Notes under the pieces: model-generated | Database searches by the model: none | What the model was told of the DNA's origin: nothing | Seen by the model: the letters and a program-made list of their open reading frames with translations, nothing else | Translations under genes and position numbers: made by a program | Shown: piece by piece, positions 1 through 8,640 of the stretch | Numbering within the stretch: the first letter of the stretch is position 1 | How the letters are laid out: every line of letters begins with the position of its first letter | From: Fratercula arctica | Lineage: Eukaryota; Chordata; Aves; Charadriiformes; Alcidae | Direction of reading: 5' to 3' | Assembly (NCBI GenBank): GCA_947846985.1 | Contig: CANTUZ010000005.1 | Coordinates: 2,542,001 to 2,606,000, forward strand | DNA: 64,000 bases

Positions 1-740
1 TTAAATTACATGGGATTATACGGTAAAAGGCACCTCATAAGTGAGTGTTGGGAGCTTTCCAGAAGCCATTCCAGAACTTTTCCAGAAGCCACAGTTCTCT
101 GAAGAGTCTGTGCTCTAACACATTCCTACCAGGGAAGGCAGGTGCTGAGGAGATAAAATCATACAGCCCTTACTCAAAACCTTAGATCTCCAAACACAAA
201 GGAGGTAAGTTTTCCAGGCTCTGTGGATTCTTTCTTTTCTGTTTTTGTTTCCTTTCTTCTTTTCCTGATTTCCTTTCTTCTTTTCTTTCCCTTCTTCTTG
301 AACAAATGTGAAAATGCAAAGAGAAATTTTCACTAAAGTTGTCAATGAGCTGTGGCTATCTTTGTCTGGAACCACACACAGAGCTAGTTCTGTAGTCCCA
401 GATTAGATTATTTTATTTTGTTTCCCATTAGCCATCTGAGATTTTAGGGAATAAAGCTTGCAATAAGGATATGGTGCAATTTCTCCTTCTTTTTGAAGGG
501 TTTAGCAGTCCACATTGTATTTATTTCATTTTGCAATTGATTGCATTAGATCACGTATACCTCTAGTCTTTCCCTGAAAAGATACTTGTAGAAAAGTAAG
601 ACGTAACTTGTGGGAATCCTCTACTGATTTAGTCATTCTAATCATCCTCTCAGAGTCAACAGAAAGAAATAGGCACCTCCAGCATGTAATTCATCACATC
701 TTGAAGTAGACACCTTAGGCTGGTCATGAATTGTCCTACA
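1..740. other. Intergenic, no gene seen
   Basis: No OR motif, repeat of known type or splice-linked coding segment is recognisable. The stretch around 215-300 is strongly pyrimidine-rich on the + strand, which produces a lysine/glutamate-rich chance reading frame on the other strand. Confidence 0.6.
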
Positions 741-1096
741 AAGGCAGAAAAGTTGTTCAGCCTGGAGAAGAGAAGGCTTCAGGGAGACCTTAGAGCCCCT
801 TCCAGTCCCTAGAGGTCTTTATTAGGGAGTGGAGTGATAGGACGAGAGGATCAGTTTTAAACTGAAAGAGGGGAGATTTAGGTTAGATGTTAGGAAGAAA
901 TTCTTGGCTGTGAGGGGGGTGAGCCCCTGGCCCAGGTTGCCCAGAGAAGCTGTGGCTGCCCCATCCCTGGAGGGGTTCAAGGCCAGGTTGGACGGGGCTT
1001 GGAGCAACCTGGGCTGGTGGGAGGTGTCCCTGCCCAGGGCAGGGGGTGGCACTGGGTGGGCTTTAAGGTCCCTTCCAACCCAAACCATTCGATGAT
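741..1096 (+). mobile_element. CR1 LINE 3' fragment
   Basis: A 5'-truncated CR1 in + orientation. It begins near the conserved block reading GTTCAGCCTGGAGAAGAGAA, continues through CTGCCCTGG-type segments and ends with the block CCTTCCAACCCAAACCATTC followed by a degenerate tail. The part around 790-870 is rearranged relative to the usual order. Only the region around the end of ORF2 and the 3' UTR is kept, so it cannot move. Its reading frames are chance frames of the repeat. Confidence 0.9.
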
Positions 1097-2380
1097 CTAT
1101 TTTTCTTGGAGATATATCAGAAGACAAATTATCCATGTAGATTTTACCCCACTTCTTGAATATCTTTTACCTACTGTCAGTACAGCTGTAAGCACAGTAA
1201 AAGTCCCTGACTTTCCCAACTTCCTCCCTAGGCTTTACTTTGTAGGTTTGAGAGCAATTTTGGTTTTTCTCCATTTCACTGTTTCCTGCGGATGCTTAAT
1301 CAGCTTTTGCCTGCACAAGACTTTCTGATGTTGCTGTCATTTTAAATAGGCGCTGGATAATTTGAATTAACTGAATCATTTCACGCAGCCGCTCATATCA
1401 CCCGCACAAACGGAGAACTGCTTGTGTTGTCATTGGGCAGGGCTTGCAGTGGTGATTTTTAACAGTAGTTGACTGGAAATGTTTTGATGCTGGGCTGAAT
1501 CCCATACAGCTGATAATTTGTTTGTAAGAGGTGCCCATTTTTGGTTAAACTCCGTAAAGAGTTTTATCTAGTGGTTTCCAGGCTTCTTTGACCAAATCAA
1601 CTCTGATATCTTGGTGCATAGTGGCAAATTGGTAACATTAAGGATTAAATCTTCTTAAAGATGTAGATTATCTATTTACTAGTGACACGTACTGCTCCAG
1701 GGGCTGCAGTTGGTAAAGACCAAACTAAAGAAGCCCCACATTCACACTGGAATGTGACCGTATCTGAAAAGAGAAACTGTAGAGGTGTAGAAACACCTAG
1801 ATATAAGGAGTTCAGGCATAGCACCCAAAAAAAATGGGGCTGGCATTATGGAAAGCTCTGAGCTACTTTCAGGGGACAAAAAGGATGATTCTCTGAAGTT
1901 AACTTTACCCGGGTGATGTTAATTTACTTATGCTCCTCTTAGTAAATGGAAAAAGAAAGGATTCTGTAAAGCGGCTTAGTTTAGCTGTTCTGCCAATAGA
2001 GAGACTTTGACCGCCAGCCGGATCGGCTGCACTGAACAGAAATGAACCCTTGAGAATATCCCCCAGAGCGTATCGCAAATCGGCACAAAGTAAAATTCAT
2101 ACGCCGCCGCGACAAAAGATCCTTTGATTCTTCCTTCCTCTCAAAGGAACATTGCTGAGATTTAGAGCGAGCTAAATACTAGAGCAAGTCGTATGTGGAA
2201 TCGGTGCCTGTTTTCACCGTGACAGATAATTTCCCCAGAACTCATTGTTCAGCTCACGAAGCTGCAAATTTATGTTTCAAAACGTATATGCACAAGAGAT
2301 TCTTTTGTTCTCTGTGAGGGGCTTCGTTTCATTTTCTCTGAACAAGATAATTTTTACCCATAAAATAGAACAGCATTCCA
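1097..2380. other. Intergenic, no gene seen
   Basis: About 1.3 kb of unremarkable AT-rich sequence. I see no coding exon, RNA gene or identifiable transposon. It ends in the short tandem repeats just before the first receptor gene. Confidence 0.5.
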
Positions 2381-2381
2381 A

Positions 2382-2427
2382 GGAATACTTCCAGATGTTC
2401 ACCTGGAATACTTCCACGTGTTCTTCC
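2382..2427. repeat. 23-bp tandem repeat, 2 copies
   Basis: Two adjacent copies of a 23-base unit beginning GGAATACTTCCA, differing at a few positions in their second half. It is immediately followed by a second, unrelated tandem repeat. Confidence 0.8.
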
Positions 2428-2439
2428 AGGTGTTTCTTT

Positions 2440-2495
2440 AAGATAACGAAGATTGTTAAGATAACAAAGATTGTTTAAGATAGCTAAGATTGTTA
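2440..2495. repeat. 18-19 bp tandem repeat, 3 copies
   Basis: Three head-to-tail copies of a unit of the form AAGATAACxAAGATTGTT, with one-base length differences between copies. The third copy carries TAGCT in place of TAACA. Confidence 0.85.
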
Positions 2496-2735
2496 TCATG
2501 GACATGGTCTACGCTGAGGGCAAACATGCTTTTAAACACCTGCCGTCCCTGCGGTGCTTGAGGTGAATGCTCTGGCTTTGTTCTTAGTACACCAGCCATA
2601 GATCCAGTCCTTCCAAATCCCGGAGGACCAGGATGGAGGGACATATCCCAGAGTGCACCAGTCTCAGTGCGGTAACAGCCACGGCTGAAGCCTCGCGCAA
2701 GGAGAATTAAATACCTGTGGGGGTGGGAGGGGAGA

Positions 2736-2766
<31 letters not shown>

Positions 2767-2895
2767 CAAAACAAGAAAACCACTTCATAAACTTAATACT
2801 AATCCTATATATTTCTCAGTCTGTATGCACCTCTGATAAAGAATTCACTATAAATAATGAAAAAAACCTGATGGATCATTTCTCTTTATGTTTCC
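2496..2895. other. 5' flank of first OR gene
   Basis: Contains the CAAAA microsatellite and otherwise AT-rich sequence running into a pyrimidine tract before the AG at 2904-2905. A stretch near 2800-2860 weakly resembles 7600-7650 upstream of the second receptor, as expected if the tandem duplication reaches into the 5' flank. No clear promoter is visible. Confidence 0.4.
2735..2774. repeat. (CAAAA)n microsatellite
   Basis: A perfect pentanucleotide run of about seven CAAAA units after a short poly-A. It lies about 120 bases upstream of the first receptor gene and could be polymorphic in length. Confidence 0.95.
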
Positions 2896-3876
2896 ATGTG
2901 CCTAGGCTGTACATTGCGTATCGATGCCCAACTGATTAACACGGAGAATGCGAGCACGGTGAAGGAATTCATCCTTCTGGGCTTCTCAGAGAATCAAGGG
3001 GTGCAGAAAATATTTTTTGTGATGTTTCTGTTCTTCTATCTGATTATTTTGGCAGGAAATCTGCTCATTGTTACCACTGTAATTAGCAGTCAACGTCTGA
3101 ACTCCCCCATGTATTTCTTCCTCTGCTACCTGTCCTTTGTAGATATCTGTTGCTCTTCCGTCACAGCTCCCAAAATGATTGCCGACTTCCTTGTTGAAAA
3201 CAAAACCATCTCCTTTGTGGGTTGCATAGCACAGCTGTTTGGGGTCCATTTCTTTGGCTGCACAGAGATCTTCATCCTCACAGTGATGGCCTACGATCGC
3301 TACGTTGCCATCTGCAGACCTTTCCACTACACCACCCTCATGACCAGCCGCCTGCGTGGCTGGATGGTCATCAGCTTGTGGGTAGGAGGCTTCCTGCACT
3401 CCATCGTGCAGACTCTTCTAACCACTCAGCTCCCCTTCTGTGGCCCTAACAAAATCGATGACTACTTCTGTGATGTCCACCCCCTCCTACAACTGGCCTG
3501 TACCAACACCTACGCCGTGGGCATCACTGTCGTTGCCAACAGCGGAATGATAACTCTGAGCTGTTTCATCATCCTGGTCATGTCCTACGTTGTCATCCTG
3601 GTTTCCTTGAAAAGTCAAACATCTGAAGGGTGGTACAAGGCCCTCTCCACCTGTGGGTCGCACATCACTGTGGTGATTCTGTTCTTTGGGCCACGCATGT
3701 TCATCTACATCCGTCCATCCAGCAATCTGTCGGAGGACAAGAGCGTGGCAGTGTTTTACACTGTCATCACCCCCATGCTGAACCCACTCCTCTACGCGCT
3801 AAGAAACGGGGAGGTGAAGAGTGCCATGAGGAAACTGTGGAGTAGAAAAGTGGGAAGCGAAAATGGCAAGGTGTAG
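2896..3876 (+). CDS. Olfactory receptor, family 4-like (OR-A)
   Basis: A seven-transmembrane odorant receptor expected in the cilia of olfactory neurons, coupling odorant binding to the olfactory G protein. The 326-residue frame has all class II OR landmarks: sequon N18-A-S, PMYFFL at 71-76, TM3 cysteine C110, [10 protein letters not shown] at 131-140, extracellular loop 2 cysteines C182, C192 and C202, KALSTCGSH at 248-256 and PMLNPLLY at 283-290. FCGPN in loop 2 and the TM2 sequence suggest OR family 4; that is recognition from memory. The start is doubtful. Aligned to the neighbouring paralog at 7702, the initiator falls on L13 (CTG, 2932-2934), and the only in-frame upstream ATG (2896) lies before a likely splice acceptor at 2904-2905. 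FFGPR in TM6 has Arg where the paralog has Cys. The gene is the upstream half of a tandem duplication with 7702-8640. A candidate poly-A signal AATAAA lies at 4110-4115. Confidence 0.9.
   Translation: MCLGCTLRIDAQLINTENASTVKEFILLGFSENQGVQKIFFVMFLFFYLIILAGNLLIVTTVISSQRLNSPMYFFLCYLSFVDICCSSVTAPKMIADFLVENKTISFVGCIAQLFGVHFFGCTEIFILTVMAYDRYVAICRPFHYTTLMTSRLRGWMVISLWVGGFLHSIVQTLLTTQLPFCGPNKIDDYFCDVHPLLQLACTNTYAVGITVVANSGMITLSCFIILVMSYVVILVSLKSQTSEGWYKALSTCGSHITVVILFFGPRMFIYIRPSSNLSEDKSVAVFYTVITPMLNPLLYALRNGEVKSAMRKLWSRKVGSENGKV
2904..2905 (+). promoter_or_regulatory. Candidate 3' splice site before OR-A
   Basis: AG preceded by a pyrimidine-rich tract (about 2877-2902). If used, the coding exon begins at 2906, removes the ATG at 2896, and leaves the out-of-frame ATG CCC AAC TGA at 2924-2935 as the first start in the exon. 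Confidence 0.45.
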
Positions 3877-4440
3877 AGCTGTGGTAACATTTCCAAAGGA
3901 TCGGAGAAAATCAAGCACATGATCTCTTTTGTGAAAATTCCCCCAGGATTGCCTTCCTGTTGTAATTAGGAAGACACTGAAGGTTCGCCTTTTAATTTGA
4001 AAGACTTTGGGAACTCTGTGACAAGCAGGCATTCCTTTTCTGTTCTCTTGTCAACTGGCGCAGGCGCAGACCTGGGGCTCCTGAGCACTAACTGAAACAC
4101 CAGTGTTTAAATAAATACTATGACAAACACTGAAAATGTTGTCCAGGTGGAGGGTTCCATTACTCAGGTATAAACTTCCAGATGAACTCCATCTGGCCTG
4201 TAATCCATTCAGCTGGGAAAGAGAGGACCATGGTCACCTGCTGCTGGAAACAGAGGGCACTTTCTGTTTGCAGTGAATTTATTATGAGATTGATTTATTA
4301 TGGGTTCTCTTTTTATGAGAACCCCATTGTGGTGTCCTGAATCCATGGGTTTGCAAATAAAAACCTGATATTAGGTGATAGTTGGGTCATTTGCTGATGC
4401 AGGTAACAGGAGGAGGAGCTTCTCCCCTTCCCAGTGCATT
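3877..4440. other. 3' flank of OR-A, duplicated block
   Basis: AATAAA at 4110-4115 could serve as poly-A signal. From about 4109 to 4440 the sequence is clearly homologous to about 9276-9610 downstream of the second receptor; shared landmarks include CTGCTGCTGGAA, TGCTGAATCCATG-like and AACAGGAGG segments. This shows that the duplication includes the 3' flank. No other gene is seen. Confidence 0.7.
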
Positions 4441-4573
4441 CTGCGGTGTTCGAAGTCAGGTTGGATGGGACTTTGAGCAACCTGTTCTAGTGAAAAGTGT
4501 CCCTGCCCAGGGCAGGGGGGTTTGGACTGGGTGATCTTCAAAGGTTCCTTCCAACCCAAACTGTTCTATAATT
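4441..4573 (+). mobile_element. CR1 LINE 3' fragment
   Basis: Short + strand CR1 end with the TTGAGCAACCTG and GTCCCTGCCCAGGGCAGGG blocks and the CCTTCCAACCCAAACTGTTC terminus. It interrupts the duplicated 3' flank of OR-A. The corresponding place in the second copy (about 9610-9650) has no CR1. Confidence 0.9.
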
Positions 4574-4889
4574 CTTTCTTCTTCACCTATCACTGATGCC
4601 ATCCTCCCAACCATCTCCTCTATCTTTCAGCTCTGACTCAGTTTTTTTTTTTTTATTTTAATGTTTAGACTAATACAGAATCATAGATCTAACGAAAGAC
4701 ACCTTGCTGAATGTAAACAATGAAGGAGTGGCCAAAGAAGGGATTTGGAGGCACAATTTCATCTGTCAATAGAAAAAAAAAAAAAAAAAACCCAAAACCC
4801 AGAATTATTGAGGAACTATTCCAGTATGCAAGACAACTCCTCACCCAACAGGGCATATCTACACACCCACACAAGGGAAGAAGCGTGCT

Positions 4890-4899
4890 TCCCATGGGA
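4890..4899. promoter_or_regulatory. Candidate Olf/EBF (O/E) site
   Basis: TCCCATGGGA is an exact palindromic match to the TCCCNNGGGA pattern bound by EBF/O/E factors, which regulate OR genes. It is 2.8 kb upstream of OR-B and 1 kb downstream of OR-A. A single 10-mer match is weak evidence, and no homeodomain partner site was identified beside it. Confidence 0.25.
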
Positions 4900-5264
4900 A
4901 ACAGCTGGTACAGCTACTCTCGGAAGAGGGAAGAAAAGAAACATGAGGATGAAAGACCAAACCAGTGCAGTGCCAGTCAAAGCTGTCACAGGGTGATAAG
5001 CTATAGCAGCTCAGGGTCTCCACCTGAGGAGCTACAATGAGACAAGAGACCTTAGTCTCTACCTTGCCAGCAGAAAACCACCAAATCAGCTGAGTGAGGA
5101 AGGAAAAGAACTGCTTGATGCCGTCCAAAAGTAATTATAGGGAATTACATTCCCTATAAACACCCGCGCCCGTGTTACACCTCAATGTGACTTAGGTAGG
5201 ATTCAAGGTTACGAGGTGTTCCCAGCACAAGCTAGGGCTTATAACTTTATATAGATACACAAAA

Positions 5265-5281
5265 TTATATATATATATATA
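5265..5281. repeat. (TA)n microsatellite
   Basis: Pure TA dinucleotide run of about eight units in an AT-rich context. Confidence 0.9.
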
Positions 5282-7688
5282 AAAAATAGATATTTTTTCT
5301 TTATGCTTTGGGGGTGAACAACAGTGGGTTTTTCGGACATCTCACTTTTGGGTGCTGCTGGGCAAATATTCAACCGTAGTTTCTGGAAGGTGTTACTGAA
5401 CACAACATTAGGCTCCTCTACACTTCAGTAAGAATTCTTAGGAGAACTTAATTCCCGAGATAAAGGGTTGCTTCTGTGTTTTGCATTGTCTCAGTAAAAC
5501 CTGGTAAAACAGCGAGGACTGACCACAAACCTTTCTAAATCTTTGAAGTAATTTCCTGGTTTACTTCTTGTTTCAGATTTGTACAGCAGATGTCTAAGAG
5601 ATAACAGTCTATCGCACAGTTGCGGTATTCCTTTTGTGCTGTCAACGTGCAATAGTAAGAACGAGTTAGCAAGAAATCAGAACGTATATGAGAAATATTA
5701 GCTTAGGACAGAAGCAGAATTCATATAAATGTCCTGGGCAAGAGACATCTTTACTTCAAGAACACATGATTGCAAAGTTAAGGTGAATATAAATCTTGCA
5801 AATGGCCAGGTGTGGTGTTTATTTGAACCAGAAATTCTTCCAGAAGGAATACATGTCTATTTATCTGGACAGCATTAAACAGCCAGCCAGCAAACAAGGA
5901 AGCAAGCAGACCCATGTGCAATGTAACGGTCTGGATGACTGCACTCCAACATCGCTCTCCAGAGACTACCCTAACAGCTCTCCAAAGTATTTTTAGCTCC
6001 TTGTCCACTGATGATTTCTGACAAAACTTGGTATGCCTCTGGGATCTCATTACTCCTGATAGTCTTGTGCTTCTGCTGGGTGGTTTACGTCAAATATTTC
6101 TGCTACAATTTCCCCAGCTTGTGAGACGGAACTGTTCTCGTAGACGCTCTTGGAAGTCGCTTTCCACAGAATGAGAAATGCAGATGGAGAGTCAGGCTGT
6201 TCTTTTCAGCTTCTGTAGGTTTCGGAATTGGGGGAGATACGGGCTGCTTTCTCAACATCTATGCAGCAACTCGCAGCTGAGACATTCCGATAAAAACACC
6301 TAAAGTGGTCAGAGGAGGTCATCAAAGGATGAATAGCAAGCGAACTCTCAGAAAATATGAACGGTGTAAGTTTTCTGGTGTTGTTCCTTTGTTTTGTTCA
6401 AGTGTGACTGAAATCCTACCTTTAAAAATAGGCATTTCTGGTGAGCGACTTTTTGTGATATAAAAAATCACTTACAGACCTTTCAGCCTTTGTTTCAGTT
6501 GGTGTCTTATTTGCTTTTTTTTTTTTTTTCCTCCCCCCAGTTATATGTCATTTCCAGAAAGATCTGTCAAAAGGACATTGTGTCCTCTCAGCGTTGCAGA
6601 GAGGACTCGGGAGCTGACGACAGCACTTCCGATGTGCTCAGCCTTACATTTGCTGAGCTGTACACGACAGGCAGTGGTGGTCATGACACACACACTTTGG
6701 TCTTCCCCACGGTGCTTCCCCTCTGCTCAAGGACGGGCACGGAGATAGGGATGGAGACACTAAGGAGACTTTTCTCTGTTGGGGTAGTAGCCAGGCTCAG
6801 GAGAAAGAACGGAGTGTCCTGTGATTGTCAAACAGAATTCAGACCCCGAAGGGCTTGCTGATATCACAGACGAGGTTATTCCACCTTTGCCACCTCTGTT
6901 TTCATGGATAAATTGAACATTAGTGGTACTTGTGTGCTGCACGGGAATGCCACAAAGGTGAATTCATGGGTGTTGGTGAGCAAAGGAGGGTCGCTGGTGG
7001 TGCATTCGCTACTCCACTGTCACTACAGGTGTATTTATGAGGTGTTCCACGTGAAGTCCAGCACCTGGGTGAGGTATACAAAGCCCTGCTAATGCACCAT
7101 TAATGCAAGTTAGCTCCAGATTAGTTCATTCGTGTAGTGTAAGAAAGGCAGTCCACGAAAACACTGGCCAGTTCTTTCTGCGACTGAACTTACTCGGGTC
7201 TACCACAGTCAGAGAGGTAATAAGGAATAGTTCCATTGCATTCCTTTAGAGGACTGAAAAGGAAAGTGCAATCACTGCTTGTGCAAGGACCTTCCTCAGG
7301 CCATGATCCAAGTGTTGAGACTTGAATTATAGTTGCACTGGTCACCTTTTATTTCCAATTCAACGTTATAGGGTAAAAGTGGGAGGACCTGGTAATTAGT
7401 CATCTTTTTTAGAAGAGGCAAAGGCGAGAACTGGGATTCCTGAGGGTATTATTTCTACCATCTCCTCAAATAAATAATCTGAGCTTGTTATTATATACAT
7501 CAATAATACATTCTGATTTGGATTTTACCTGTTATTCCTTGAGGGAAGCATTGACTTTAAATGGAAACTGTCCCAAAAAGTCAGCAAAGGAAATACGCTT
7601 AATATTTAACTTACCAGCGGTCAGTATGTGTGCGCATTGATAACGTCCCATGTCTAATGCTGTAGCAGGCACCTCTCTTCTGTGCTGC

Positions 7689-7690
7689 AG
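7689..7690 (+). promoter_or_regulatory. Candidate 3' splice site before OR-B
   Basis: CTCTCTTCTGTGCTGCAG provides a strong pyrimidine tract and CAG. The coding exon would begin at 7691 with an 11-base leader before the ATG at 7702. Confidence 0.6.
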
Positions 7691-7701
7691 GTCCTGTCTA
7701 C

Positions 7702-8640
7702 ATGGTGTCTACGGAGAACAAAAGCAATGTGACGGAGTTCATCCTTCATGGACTGACACAAGATAAGACAGTAGCAAAAGCGTGCTTCTCGTTATTCTTA
7801 CTCTTCTATGCCGCTATCATTCTTGGAAACCTGCTCATCATCATTACTATAAAGACAAGCGGGCAGCTGAACTCTCCCATGTACTTCTTCCTGAGCTACT
7901 TGTCTTTTTTAGACATCAGTTACTCTACTGTCACAGCACCCAAACTCCTTTATGACCTTCTTGTTGAGAAGAAGACCATCTCTTTTGTGGGCTGCATAGC
8001 TCAGCTGTTTGCGGGCCATTTCTTCGGGTGCGCCGAGATCTTCCTTCTCACAGTGATGGCCTATGATCGTTGCATTGCCATATGCAAGCCGCTTCATTAC
8101 ACAAATATTGTGAACAAGCATGTCTGTGGCTGGCTGGTGGCAGCTTCTTGGGTGGGAGGCTTTGTACACTCCATGGTGCAGACCCTGCTGACCATTCAGC
8201 TACCGTTTTGCGGGCCCAATGAGATTGACCACTATTTATGTGATGTTCACCCTTTACTGAAGCTGGCCTGCACTGACACCTACATCGTTGGTGTCTCTGT
8301 GGCTGTCAATAGTGGTGCGATTTCCCTGAGCTCTTTTGTTGTTCTTGTTGTGTCCTATGCTGTTATCTTGGTTTCTTTGAGGACACGCTCTTCCGAAGGG
8401 CGCCTCAAGGCACTCTATACCTGTACCTCCCACATCACTGTTGTAGTTCTGTTCTTTGGGCCATGTATGTTCATCTATATGCGCCCTTCCACCACCTTCG
8501 CAGCTGACAAGATGGTCTCTGTGTTCTACACCATCATCACGCCTATGCTCAATCCCTTGGTCTACACCCTCCGAAACGGAGAGGTGAAAAATGCCATGAA
8601 AAAGTTGTGGAGCAGAAAAGTGAAGCAGAGTGAGCAATGA
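7702..8640 (+). CDS. Olfactory receptor, family 4-like (OR-B)
   Basis: Odorant receptor of 312 residues, the normal OR length, starting at the ATG 11 bases after a strong splice acceptor. It has two overlapping N-terminal sequons (N6-K-S and N9-V-T), PMYFFL at 59-64, TM3 cysteine C98, loop 2 cysteines C170, C180 and C190, and PMLNPLVY at 281-288. Two hallmark motifs deviate. The DRY box reads DRC (C124, codon TGC at 8071-8073), and KALSTC reads KALYTC (Y239, codon TAT at 8416-8418). Both lie on cytoplasmic faces used for G protein coupling. The frame is otherwise intact. It is the closest paralog in the window to OR-A, with homologous 3' flank, so the pair arose by tandem duplication. AATAAA signals lie at 9061-9070. 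The family 4 assignment is from memory. Confidence 0.95.
   Translation: MVSTENKSNVTEFILHGLTQDKTVAKACFSLFLLFYAAIILGNLLIIITIKTSGQLNSPMYFFLSYLSFLDISYSTVTAPKLLYDLLVEKKTISFVGCIAQLFAGHFFGCAEIFLLTVMAYDRCIAICKPLHYTNIVNKHVCGWLVAASWVGGFVHSMVQTLLTIQLPFCGPNEIDHYLCDVHPLLKLACTDTYIVGVSVAVNSGAISLSSFVVLVVSYAVILVSLRTRSSEGRLKALYTCTSHITVVVLFFGPCMFIYMRPSTTFAADKMVSVFYTIITPMLNPLVYTLRNGEVKNAMKKLWSRKVKQSEQ

Larger units (their letters stand above)
4574..7690. other. Intergenic between OR-A and OR-B
   Basis: About 3.1 kb without a supported gene. It contains T-rich and A-rich runs (an 18-base A run at 4773-4790, a T run near 6515-6530), a TA dinucleotide run at 5265-5281 and a candidate EBF-type site at 4890-4899. 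Several frames of 60-120 codons are present but have no recognisable domain. Confidence 0.5.
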
